NCBI GenBank assembly: GCA_023525975.1
Contig: CM042035.1
Coordinates: 33,881,001-33,945,000 of the forward strand
Length of the DNA stretch: 64,000 nt
Direction of reading: 5' to 3'
Origin: Smallanthus sonchifolius
Lineage: Eukaryota > Streptophyta > Magnoliopsida > Asterales > Asteraceae
The notes under the pieces were generated by a model. That model was not told where the DNA came from and made no database searches. It saw only the letters and a program-made list of their open reading frames with translations. The position numbers and the translations under genes are program-made. Of this stretch, positions 1 through 9,480 are shown in pieces; the first letter of the stretch is position 1, and each line of letters opens with the position of its first letter.

Positions 1-1482
1 GTTATGCTTCATTGTGCCCGTATTCAAACCGATATTCAAACCCGTATCTTAGAAGCTCAACACGTCTCGGTAACCGAGGGTAATATGTACGAAGAAATGT
101 CATGTGGTGTTGAACTCCTTCTTGAATCAAAACCCAATGGCTTACTATATTACTTGAACCGTATTTGGGTTCCTGATCGCGATGATCTCCGTACATTTCT
201 CATGAACGAGGCTCACAAGACTCGTTATTCTATTCATCCTGGTGCGGATAAAATGTACCAAGATCTTCGCCAACAATATTGGTGGCCCGGTATGAAAAAG
301 GACATTGCTCTTTATGTTGCCAAATGTTTAACCTGCTCCAAAGTCAAAGCCGAACATCAACGTCCTTCTGGCTTGCTTAAACAACCGGAAATTCCCGTGT
401 GGAAATGGGAGAACTTAGCCATGGATTTTATTACCAAACTCCCTCTCACCTCGAGTGGTTATGATAGTATTTGGGTGATCATTGATCGTCTCACCAAATC
501 TGCCCATTTCCTGCCTATCCGCGAAGACTTCAAAGTGGAGAAACTAGCCCGAATCTACATTGATGAAATTGTGAGTCGTCATGGCATTCCCGTGAACATA
601 ATATCCGATAGAGTTGCCCGTTTCACTTCTCGATTTTGGCAATCTCTTCAATCTGCTCTTGGTACTCGATTGGATTTGAGCACGGCTTACCATCCCCAAA
701 CTGATGGTCAAACCGAGCGAACAATCCAAACACTTGAAGACATGCTTAGAGCTTGCGTAATCGATTTTGGTGGCAATTGGGATTCACATCTATCCCTCAT
801 TGAGTTTTCTTACAACAATAGCTACCACACAAGTATCAACATGGCTCCATTCGAAGCTCTCTATGGTCGCAAGTGTCGTTCTCCTATTTGTTGGAACGAG
901 ATTGGTGAAGCACAAATCACCGGTCCCGATTTAATTCAAGAAACATCCGACAAGATTATTCAAATCCGTGACAATATTAGAGTAGCGAGGAGTTGGCAAA
1001 AGAGTTATGCCGACAAACGTCGAAAACCCTTGGAATTCCAAGTCGGTGATCTTGTTCTTCTTAAGGTGTCTCCGTGGAAGGGTATGATCCGTTTTGGAAA
1101 GAAAGGCAAGTTAGCATCTCACTATGTTGGTCCATTCAAGATCCTTGACAGGATTGGGAAAGTGGCTTACAAGCTCGAGTTACCTCCATCTCTTGGCAAT
1201 GTGCATCCTACATTTCATATATCTAATCTGAAGAAGTGTCTCGCTGATGAAAATCTCCATATACCGCTTGACGACGTGCGCATTGATGAAACGATGCACT
1301 TCTTTGAGAAGCCGGTGGAAATTATGGATCGTGAAGTCAAACAGCTCAAGCGAAGTCGCATTCCTATTGTCAAAGTTCGTTGGGAATCTAAGCGTGGTCC
1401 TGAGTTCACTTGGGAACGAGAAGACCAAATGAAGCTCAAGTACCCTCATCTCTTTATTGATACTGTTGTAACCTCTAGCTAA
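1..1482 (+). CDS. Gypsy pol C-terminus: integrase with chromodomain-like tail (5' partial)
   Basis: About 493 codons stay open from the left edge to the TAG stop, so the start lies outside the window. The order is the end of the RNase H linker, an HHCC zinc domain (residues about 70-115, ending CLTC), the integrase core (first Asp in MDFITKLP, second Asp in ISDR, Glu in GQTERTIQ), a GKLASHYVGPF-type C-terminal domain, and a chromodomain-like tail with aromatic residues in VRWESKRGPEFTWE. Integrase joins the cDNA to host DNA, and the tail is thought to guide insertion to chromatin. The usual SDRD motif reads SDRV here, but the first Asp remains. The reading frame is otherwise intact, unlike TE-11. 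The zinc-domain His missing from TE-11 is present here. Confidence 0.93.
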   Translation, partial: VMLHCARIQTDIQTRILEAQHVSVTEGNMYEEMSCGVELLLESKPNGLLYYLNRIWVPDRDDLRTFLMNEAHKTRYSIHPGADKMYQDLRQQYWWPGMKKDIALYVAKCLTCSKVKAEHQRPSGLLKQPEIPVWKWENLAMDFITKLPLTSSGYDSIWVIIDRLTKSAHFLPIREDFKVEKLARIYIDEIVSRHGIPVNIISDRVARFTSRFWQSLQSALGTRLDLSTAYHPQTDGQTERTIQTLEDMLRACVIDFGGNWDSHLSLIEFSYNNSYHTSINMAPFEALYGRKCRSPICWNEIGEAQITGPDLIQETSDKIIQIRDNIRVARSWQKSYADKRRKPLEFQVGDLVLLKVSPWKGMIRFGKKGKLASHYVGPFKILDRIGKVAYKLELPPSLGNVHPTFHISNLKKCLADENLHIPLDDVRIDETMHFFEKPVEIMDREVKQLKRSRIPIVKVRWESKRGPEFTWEREDQMKLKYPHLFIDTVVTSS

Positions 1483-1506
1483 ATTTCGGGATGAAATTCT
1501 CTCAAC

Positions 1507-1516
1507 ATGGGGAGAC
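1507..1516 (+). other. Polypurine tract of TE-1
   Basis: A purine run (ATGGGGAGA) lies directly before the LTR start and is matched by the identical context at 62327-62336 in TE-11. It is the presumed primer site for plus-strand cDNA synthesis. Confidence 0.85.
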
Positions 1517-1759
1517 TGTAACATCTCGGAATTTAGTATTCATATTTCAATTCAATGTAATGCAATTTCAAATTCAATGTTCGTGCACTGCCTTAATATT
1601 TTGCTTACCTTAAACGAAATGCAATGATTCAATACAAATTTACAAGTTTTGCTCGATTATATACACTTAAACGCTATACAAGTAACTATTTATTTCAAAC
1701 TAATCAAACCTGAAAAAGTCAAGGAATAAAGTTGAAAATTTATCAAGAAACCCTAATTA

Positions 1760-1883
1760 GCACGGTCGTGCTTCTTCCTGGCACGGTCGCGCCAAGTGCC
1801 TCGGCACGATCGTGCGACTGGTCCTGGAACGATCGCTCCCGGTGCCTAAGCACGGTCGTGCCATATTTAGGCACGGTCGCGCC
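1760..1883 (+). repeat. CpG near-palindrome array 1 in TE-1 LTR
   Basis: Six copies of a GCACGGTCGTGC-like motif lie about 20-23 bp apart. One copy (1804-1815) is the perfect palindrome GCACGATCGTGC, and others read GGCACGGTCGCGCC. The array sits about 100 bp downstream of the presumed TATA box, so it is probably transcribed. Confidence 0.85.
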
Positions 1884-2493
1884 TGTGAAACAGCTGAAAC
1901 GTAACTGCAACTTTAATTACCCGATCGTTCGAATCCGTAACATCCATTCGTTTCTTTTCCCTTAACAAACGTATTATCGCTTTCCAAATTATTCAAACGT
2001 CTCAGTTTCATATTACCAATCTCGAAATTTCTCTCTCAAATCTTTTCAAGAAAACCAAGAAATTCTCTCCTGCAATCCGTATTCTCTCAAGCAAGATATT
2101 CGTGTCACTCGTCCCTCCCGAGAAGTTCTGGACTGACTGGATTGGCCGGAGTGCAACAAGGATCACCGGAACTCAATCTCGCCGTCGCCGGAATTTCCTC
2201 TCTACCAATATCCATCGATTCGCTACTGTTCAAGGTAACTTAAACCTTTAATTCATTCATTTCAGTATTAGTATCAAAAGCCCCTATTCAATTTGGGCTT
2301 CCATTATAGAAATCGATCTGAATCAGAACTTATGTTTTATAAAAAAAATAATTTAATCGAATCCCTGCTTAAACATGATGTACATGCAATTAAGTTATAA
2401 GAAAAGACTCGTAATAACCCATTAATCAAAATCCCTAACAATTCCAGCGTTTAAAATACAAGAATTTGTCAATTCGTGTCTGATTTGGAAGAG

Positions 2494-2776
2494 ACACGGT
2501 CGCGCTAATCATTTAGCGCGGCCGTGCCTCATGTAGCTCGGTCGTGTCGAATAGCGGCGTGGTCGTGTCCACCTGTCCATACCTTGTCATGCCCTCTGGG
2601 CTAGTCTCTGTTGTGTCTAAAGATCATAGACACGACCGTGAGGGCCAAGGCACGGTCGTGCCTGTTGACTGGTCTAGTTTGTGCCCTCTGTTGATCAACC
2701 CAGTCGCGCCCCGACTAGCGCGGTCGTGCCCGTGGCTTGAGCACGATCGTGCCCTTCCGAGCCACGGTCGTGTGTG
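2494..2776 (+). repeat. CpG near-palindrome array 2 in TE-1 LTR
   Basis: About ten copies of the same CACGGTCGTG-type motif, some inverted (CACGACCGTG near 2631), alternate with unrelated spacers. The array stands out sharply as GC-rich against the AT-rich DNA that follows it. Confidence 0.85.
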
Positions 2777-4029
2777 ACTCAGAAATTTAACAGAATTATA
2801 ATTTTATATTTTTCAATCAATAAATGTTTCAAATTTTATAAAAATATGTTTTCTGTATTTGAAGAGATAAATATTATTTATTTAAAAGTTTGTTTAAAAA
2901 AATTATAAAAATAAAATTTATATTTATCTTACACTTAAATGATGTTTTGAATGATTAAGTTACAAGTTCATAAATAAATAAGATAATAATTATTTATTTA
3001 ATATTTAACCAAAAATCATTTATTTATTTATACTAAATTACAATCAATATTTACATTATTTCATAAACTATAAACATTTATTTATTTATTAATTTACACT
3101 TAACACATGCATTATTTTCATAATCAATAATTTTATAAAAATTCTATTTTATTATTTAAATTCCAAACTCTAATCAAATGTTCCAAAAATGGTTACTACA
3201 ACTTTATATATTTCATTTAATACTTTTTTATACACAAATTCAACCTTCAATGTAGGACTTAAACTTTGTACACCGATTTGATTCAATATACATTACTATC
3301 TAGGTTAACCCGTGCGTATCAAGAACCCTTATTTCATTTATACTCTTTGTTAGCTACATCTCCATACCAAATGAGTATTCACAACCCCTTTTTACTCTTT
3401 TACACTTTTGGGGTGGAACATGAACTCTATACACATTACACATTACACATTTACATTTACGCAAACAACACAAGTGCAATAATCCTATTTACATACATGT
3501 GTTCAAAATTTGAGCTTTGTGCCCGAGTGCTAGTTGTGCTAACCTTTGTATGCGATTATGTGCAATCATTAACTATACAAGCCGACGGTTTTCAATGATA
3601 GATCTATTGAGTCTGACAAATCCACCCATGGTGCGCGGTGATTGAAACCGACAACACAATTTTTGCATGCTAGTTACAAGGTTTGGTTGTACATGGTTAC
3701 ACAATAGCTGCTCCCCATAAATGCCTTATTTTATCATGTTTTGTAAAGGATTTGTTTTCAACTATATGCTATCTATTTACAACTGTGTTACTCACCAACT
3801 TTTTAGTTGATTTTATTTTATTCATGTTTCAGGCCCTAATATATGAGAAAGATTCAAGACGTGCTCAATGTAGGATTGGACTTAGCAAAACAAATCAAGA
3901 AATTTATGAGTTGTTTTATGTTTCTTGTTTGAATTTGGTTTGTACTTGGATTATTTGTAATGGAAATTTAACTTTAATATATTTCAATTTAGTCAACCAT
4001 GTGCTATGAACAGTCTTACATGTCCCGCC

Positions 4030-4048
4030 CCGATGATTCCGCCATCGG
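4030..4048 (+). other. Conserved hairpin near the U5 end
   Basis: CCGATG and CATCGG form a perfect 6-bp stem 13 bp before the LTR end. The homologous site in TE-11 (57031-57049) reads CCGATG/CGTCGG, which keeps the stem through a G-U pair. It may be an RNA structure near the primer-binding site or an integrase recognition feature. Confidence 0.5.
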
Positions 4049-4061
4049 TCGGGGTGTGACA

Positions 4062-5213
4062 TGGCGGACTTGGTCAGTCTATCGACCACGACCCATATGG
4101 AATTATGTCCCTTCTGGGTTCTGGGTAGTTTAGTTACGAAGTCCATTGTAATACGATCACATTTCCAGACAGGTAATTCTATTTGTTGTAGTTGACCTGC
4201 AGGTTTATGATGCTCAATCTTAACATGGAGGAAAGTCAAGCATTTATCTATATACTGCCTATTGATCTCTTCATGTTTGGCCACCAGTAATGAGTCTTTT
4301 GATCTTTATACATTTTGTTTGTACCAGGATGCATGGAATATCTTCATTTGTGTACTTCATCTAATATCTGCCCTTGAATATCTCCAAACTTAGGAATCCA
4401 GATTCTTTTCTCGAATCTCATGATTCCATCATTTATTTTGGATAATAACTTATGTTTTCCAACCATACGTTCTTTCTTGATGTTTCCTTCTTCTAATGCT
4501 TTTGGTTGGATTTCCTTAATATGTTCCACTAAGTCTAATTTCAGATCCAATCAGAGTGTGCCATATAAATAGTGTCTCCATATGTTGGAGGCTTTTATGG
4601 TCTGAATATATTACGCATTTAGTGCCATATAAATAGTGTCTCCAAATTTTTATAGCGAACACTATGGCACCAAGTTCAACATCATGCATAGTATAGTTTT
4701 TCTCATGAATTTTAAGTTGTCGTGATGCGTAGGCAATAACCTTGTATCATTGCATAAACACACAACCCAGACCATTTCAGGAAGCGTCACAATAGATAAC
4801 AAAGTCCTCATTCCCTTCAGGTAGTGCTAACATTGGTGCATGGCTAACCTTATCCTTGAGAATGTTGAAAGCTTTTTCCTATTTTATGCCCCATTCAAAC
4901 ATTGTTGCCTTCTGAGTTACAGATGTTAAAGGTGTAGCAATCTTGGAAAAGTCCTTAATGATTCTTTTGTATTAACCAGCTAGTCCAAGAAAGCTTCTAA
5001 TCTCTATCGGAGTCTTTGGGGCTTCCCATTTCATGACAGCTTCGATTTTACTTGGGTCTACTTGTATTCCTTGCTCGTTCACTACGTGCCTAAGATATTG
5101 TACTTCACATTTCCAAAATTCACATTTTTAAAACTTAGCATACAATCTTTCTTTTGGCTTCAAGAATAGATAAGAATATCATCGATGAAAACAATGACAA
5201 ACTTGTAGGTCCC
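4062..5213 (-). pseudogene. TE-2: Gypsy pol fragment (RT, RNase H, integrase)
   Basis: Read on the minus strand from 5213 downward, this gives an RT palm with FIDDILIY (about 5160-5200), then CEFWKCEVQYL, a FLGLAG connection segment, an RNase H stretch with VIYCDAS and KIHEKNYTMHD-like sequence, and integrase ending at VVVDRLTKSA, where TE-1 begins. Several in-frame stops break it, including within the RT and connection. Only the central and 3' part of pol survives: gag, protease and both LTRs are absent, so it is an old remnant used as a landing site by TE-1. Confidence 0.85.
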
Positions 5214-5411
5214 CAGGTGTCTCAGATCGTTACGTGTGGGTGTGTGACTTAGTCCAACCGGGTGCGGAATGCCCGTTAATAGGTGGAGAATCAAGTAACA
5301 CAAAGTAAACCGACAACAAAAGCAATTTTAAACTTCGCCTATTATAAAACTTGTAGGTTACATGAATGTTACAACTAAGTGAGTACATAATTTCTGTCAA
5401 CACATGCTATT
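5214..5411. other. Unassigned 200-bp spacer
   Basis: No ORF, LTR terminus or primer site is recognisable. Sequence similarity to TE-2 stops at about 5213 and the TE-3 LTR begins at 5412. It may be a fragment of another element's LTR or leader; I cannot assign it. Confidence 0.4.
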
Positions 5412-5864
5412 TGTCACACCCCCAGATTTATTTATAAATGAATAAATAAATAAATACAGGTTGTAACGATTGGTTCATTACACGATAGTGGAATCCGTAA
5501 TAGTGATTTCCAAAACTTGATTACATATACGATTACTAAAACTAAATAAATACAATGATCTAAGTCCTTCTAGTTCATTGGTCGACTTGAGACTTGATAA
5601 TCTATGCCCGTCCGGTTACTGGGAATTGTTCCAACATAGCTAGCCTATTCCAACCGTGCCATGGCTATGAATTACCTGAAAAACATACTTAAAAATGTCA
5701 ACACAAAGGTTGGTGAGTTCGCAGGTTTGATTGTTGCAATGTAAAGTGATTTTCCTTGAAAACGTTGATATTGCGTACATGGCCATGATACGAAACTGTT
5801 TTCCTTGAAACATTGAAAATATGTACACGGGTTTAATGTAAGGTTGTTTTCCTTGAAAACAAGT

Positions 5865-6056
5865 GATGACTTCATAGTCATAAAACGAGTAGTTTTCCCA
5901 ATGAAAACATGTGATGACTTCATAGTCATAAAACGAGTAGTTTTCCCAATGAAAACATGTGATGACTTCATAGTCATAAAACGAGTAGTTTTCCCAATGA
6001 AAACATGTGATGACTTCATAGTCATAAAATAAGTCATTTTTCCTGAAAACATTGAT
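5865..6056 (-). repeat. 48-bp tandem repeats, four units
   Basis: Units start at 5865, 5913, 5961 and 6009, each beginning GATGACTTCATAGTCATAAA. The last is diverged at its 3' end. Because 48 is a multiple of 3, the repeats stay open in several frames and create false ORFs of up to about 195 aa. The other LTR has six units. Confidence 0.93.
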
Positions 6057-6826
6057 ACTGTGTACATGGCCATGATATGAAACTGTTTTCCTTGAAAACA
6101 TTGATAAAAACATTTCCACTTAAATGAATGGCAAAACCATTGGTGTATAAGTGATTGGGAGATCCATCTGCACGAAAACGTTTCAATGAATATGATAAAC
6201 AAAACAAGTAATGTTTGACCCATTTGTAAACTAGCTAAGAATACAAATAATATGTACATACATGAGGCATAACCAAACCAAGACCAGGTGTTTTGCCCCT
6301 CACTCGTACCTCACGAGCAATATTAGAACACTATGCAGTCATTTGGCCAGAGGGACCCATGGTTAGCGCGACTAACCATGACCGGGGGTGTCAAACCCAA
6401 TAGTACTATCGATAGATTCCTAGGCTAATCCATAGCTAATGGTTATAAATATGATGGTCAGGGGACTTTACGAGCTCCAAATGTATTAACTCATGCAAAC
6501 ATAAAGGTCGGGTCTTGTTTTCTTGTTATCATATAAAAATAGTTATAAGTATGTTCTTCCCCCAAATAGTACAAAACAGTAAAAAGGGGCCGTGAAACTC
6601 ACCTCGTTTTTGTGTATGTTAGCAACGATAATTGTTCCAGTCAAACTTAACTATTCGTACCCTAATTACAAAAGGTTAATTCGTGTTATGACCGAATGCC
6701 TCATATGCAAATTGTTCACCGACTTAGTAAATCCGGTTGCTTTTGTTTAAACATCTTCTTAGTTTTCCAACACTTGTTTCGTTATAAAATAGTTCTAAGT
6801 TACTGCCCAATGGGCCTGAAACAGGT

Positions 6827-7069
6827 ATCGAAACTACCTAGTTTCGATTGAACAGAACATATGTCGAAACTACCTAGTTTCGATTGAATAGAACAGATGT
6901 CGAAACTACCTAGTTTCGATTTAGCAAACTGGGTATCGAAACTATCGAAACTACCTAGTTTTGATTGGGTAAGAGGGGTATCGAAACTACCTAGTTTCGA
7001 TTGAGTAATAGGTATCGAAACTACTTAGTTTCGATTGAACAACAGGTATCGAAATTACTTAGTTTCGAT
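6827..7069. repeat. TCGAAACTA palindrome array, left LTR of TE-3
   Basis: About seven copies of TCGAAACTA-N2-TAGTTTCGA are separated by variable 14-20 bp spacers. The two-base centre is CC or CT. One copy near 6935 has a duplicated left arm. The arms are far better conserved than the spacers. Confidence 0.9.
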
Positions 7070-7597
7070 ACTGTTATTTTGTTTTGACAGAATCAGTCCT
7101 GCATATTTTTATGTTTTAAACTTGAATTCGACACACTTTTTTGGTTATTTTTTTTACGTTCGAGTAAACTGTATTTTTAGCTACGATTTTAAAGAAAATA
7201 ATATGGATGGTATCGAGTTTTTTACCTCTGGACAGAGATGATGATTTTTGAGAGAAAAAGAGAATGATCTTGAACTCCTTTGCTTGAATCCTTGAGGAAT
7301 TACTTGGATGTTTCGTATAACACCCAAAAGATAGATGACTTTGAGCTTGAAAATGGATGAACTCTTGAAAATATGATGAGGATGAAGGCGTTGATGTTGC
7401 TGCCGTAAAGAGAGAAAACGTTTGGAGTTGATAAGTGATAGGTATGATGGGTTGGATGTGGCTTTTGTCAAGAGTTGCAAGGAAAGGAGTATGGCTTGTA
7501 GAATAATTAAAATGGTTGGAAAGATTTGGAGGATATGGAGGGCCCATTAGGGGCTCTCGGCCGAATGGTTTCAAGGGTTAGGGGGGTTTGGTTTGGG

Positions 7598-7604
7598 TAT
7601 ATAT
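7598..7604 (-). promoter_or_regulatory. TATA-like box, left LTR of TE-3
   Basis: The minus strand reads AAATATATACCC. It is conserved at 14602-14608 in the other LTR and is followed in the minus direction by a long untranslated-leader-like stretch. It is the best promoter candidate of this LTR; no experimental start is known. Confidence 0.45.
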
Positions 7605-8184
7605 TTAGTGAGTTTAGGTAGTAGTTATCTAGATCATTAGGTGGTATTAATCGAAATTAGAGTTTTAACGGTAATTTAATTCGGTTTAGGTTCTTAATGG
7701 TACTAGGATTACAATTTAACTGCTTAAAGGCTATTTTGGTAAAAATATTCAAATCCCGAATTGTATAATTTGTTGAGTGATTATTGTAGGTACATGTGCC
7801 TAAAGGTGACACTACGCGATAACGTCTTCGAAAGGGTTCATTATTTAACTTTACGTATATTATAAATTTTAGTCTAAAAATGAATTATTGTCCAACGTAA
7901 AGTTCGTGTAATATATATGTCTAGATATTTTTCTTGGTTATTTAATTTAATCACTAACGTTCGTATTTAGTCGGGTTATGCGGTTACATGAACCGGTAAC
8001 TCCTATAATTACCAAAATAGGAAATGAGATATTGTACGACTTTTGATAGACCTTAATGTCCTTATTTATGTATTTAAGTGAATGACGAAAACTAATATAA
8101 TATAAACTCGTTTATATCATGTACGGATATTGACCTGAAATGTCGGGTTATGCGGTTACATGGACCACGTTTTCAGTTCCAACG

Positions 8185-9480
8185 TACTTTAAACAGTTTG
8201 ATTCGACTACGCCTTGTTTTCTGAACCTTCTAATTCTGAGACTTCAATGGGTTCCTCAACGAAGTGTAGCTTGTTATCTATGTGAATCTCATCAGGCGGT
8301 ATAATTAATGTCTCGTCTGATAAGCACTTCTTGAGATTTGATACATGAAACGTATCATGTACATTGCTTAGATCTTATGGCAACTTGAGCTTGTATGCTA
8401 CAGGGCCAACCCTAGTCAAAATTTCAAATGGTTCAACGTACCTAGGGTTAAGCTTGCCACGGTTGCCAAATCTTGCAACTCCTTTCCAAGATGAGACCTT
8501 TAACATGACTTTATCTCCCACTTTGTCCCCCACTTGGAATTTTAATGCTTTCGTCTGTTGCTAGCACAACTCTCTTTCGTCTGTCTTGAGTGGCTTTCAG
8601 ACGATCTTTTATTTCGACGATCTTGTCAGTGGTTTCCTAGCCAATATCAGGACCAGTCAAATGCTTTTTGCCAACATCCGCCCAACATAGCGATGAGTGA
8701 CACTTACAACCATACAAAGCCTCAACGGAGCGGCTTTAATGCTGGTATGGTAGTTGGTATTATATGAAAACTCAGCCAACGGCGGTGAGTATCCCTATTT
8801 CCTCTGAAATCGATTACACACGCACGGAGCACATCTTTTAAAGTTTGGATGGTCCTTTTACTTTGACCGTTCATTTGGGGATGATATGCAGTGTTCATGT
8901 AAAGGCGTGTGCCCAAGGCTTCTTGTACAGACTGCCAGTTTCTTGACATGAATCGACTGTCCCTTTTTAGAGAAAATGGAAACTAGCATACCATGCCTAG
9001 CCTTAATTCCCTTAATATTTAGCCTTGCACGCTTCTTACTTTTATCTGTCTCCTTTATTGGTAGGGAATGCACGGATTTCGTCAAACGACTGACGATTAC
9101 CATATAGTATCATAGTCGCTAGGTGTTCTGGGTGGATTTGTAATGAAATCCATGGAATTCTCTTCCCCTTCCCATTGATAAATATGAGTTTGTTGTGATC
9201 ACTCAGGTGATTCCTAACATTCTACTTGTACTGCCAAGTATCTCCTAGCATAGATAGCTATTTCTTCTCTCATGTTTGGCCACATAATGGAGTTCCTCGG
9301 GGTCCTTATACGTTTCATTCGATTCTGGATGAACTGAGTACTTGGGCTTAAGGACTTCATCCATAACCTCCCACATAGGCTACCGATACCTGGTACCCAA
9401 ATTATATCTGTATCATCCAACTTAGGCTTCAACTGTTTGATTCCATTTACTTGGTAGTCGGTATTCGATAGCAAAGCGAA
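8185..9480 (-). pseudogene. TE-3 integrase remnants
   Basis: On the minus strand, 9474-9214 gives a zinc-domain stretch (MWPNMREEIAIYARR). The core follows at about 9103-8722, with AYHPQMNGQSKRTIQ replacing the usual TDGQTERT, so the catalytic Glu is replaced by Lys. The C-terminal domain continues to about 8200, with fragments matching FHVSNLKKCLSDETLIIP-type sequence. Frames change repeatedly and stops are frequent, so it cannot encode an active integrase. Its C-terminus resembles that of TE-1 and TE-11, which suggests a chromovirus relative. Confidence 0.8.

Larger units (their letters stand above)
1..4061 (+). mobile_element. TE-1: 3' half of a Ty3/Gypsy chromovirus
   Basis: This element enters from the left edge and consists of integrase plus chromodomain coding sequence, a polypurine tract and a complete 3' LTR that starts TGTAAC and ends GTGACA. 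Its protein and its LTR are clearly related to TE-11 in the same window, though the two LTRs have diverged visibly. The right end of the LTR abuts a minus-strand Gypsy integrase fragment (TE-2), so TE-1 probably inserted into TE-2. The expected target duplication, TGGCG, cannot be checked because the 5' end lies outside the window. Confidence 0.93.
1517..4061 (+). repeat. 3' LTR of TE-1
   Basis: The LTR is 2,545 bp, from TGTAAC after the polypurine tract to GTGACA. It shares order and sequence with the TE-11 5' LTR: a short CpG-rich array, a pyrimidine-rich leader-like stretch with splice-like CAAGGTAACT near 2233, a second CpG array, an AT-rich block and a conserved terminus. A TATA-like TTATATACAC near 1654 is a weak promoter candidate. 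The 110-aa or shorter ORFs inside it are not convincing genes. Confidence 0.92.
5412..8160 (-). repeat. 3' LTR of TE-3
   Basis: The left LTR is 2,749 bp with plus-strand ends TGTCACACCC and GGTTACA, i.e. TGTAACC...GGGTGTGACA in element orientation. It contains four 48-bp repeats, a TCGAAACTA palindrome array, a TATA-like box near 7600 and a purine-rich leader-like stretch. The overlapping ORFs here, on both strands, are by-products of the 48-bp repeats. Confidence 0.88.

Noticed and set aside
3266..4009. 110-aa and 108-aa plus ORFs in the TE-1 LTR
   Set aside because: They are in the 3' part of an LTR, low complexity and hydrophobic by AT bias, and the frame is not kept in TE-11.
5640..6259. 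ORFs of 159 and 195 aa (minus) and 62 aa (plus) over repeats
   Set aside because: They exist because a 48-bp unit (multiple of 3) repeats inside an LTR. Frames are open on both strands and there is no codon or domain signal.
7116..7574. 152-aa minus ORF in the TE-3 LTR, with a shorter counterpart at 14282-14578
   Set aside because: It lies within the LTR downstream of the TATA box. The two LTR copies differ by frame-breaking changes, so it is not conserved as protein.
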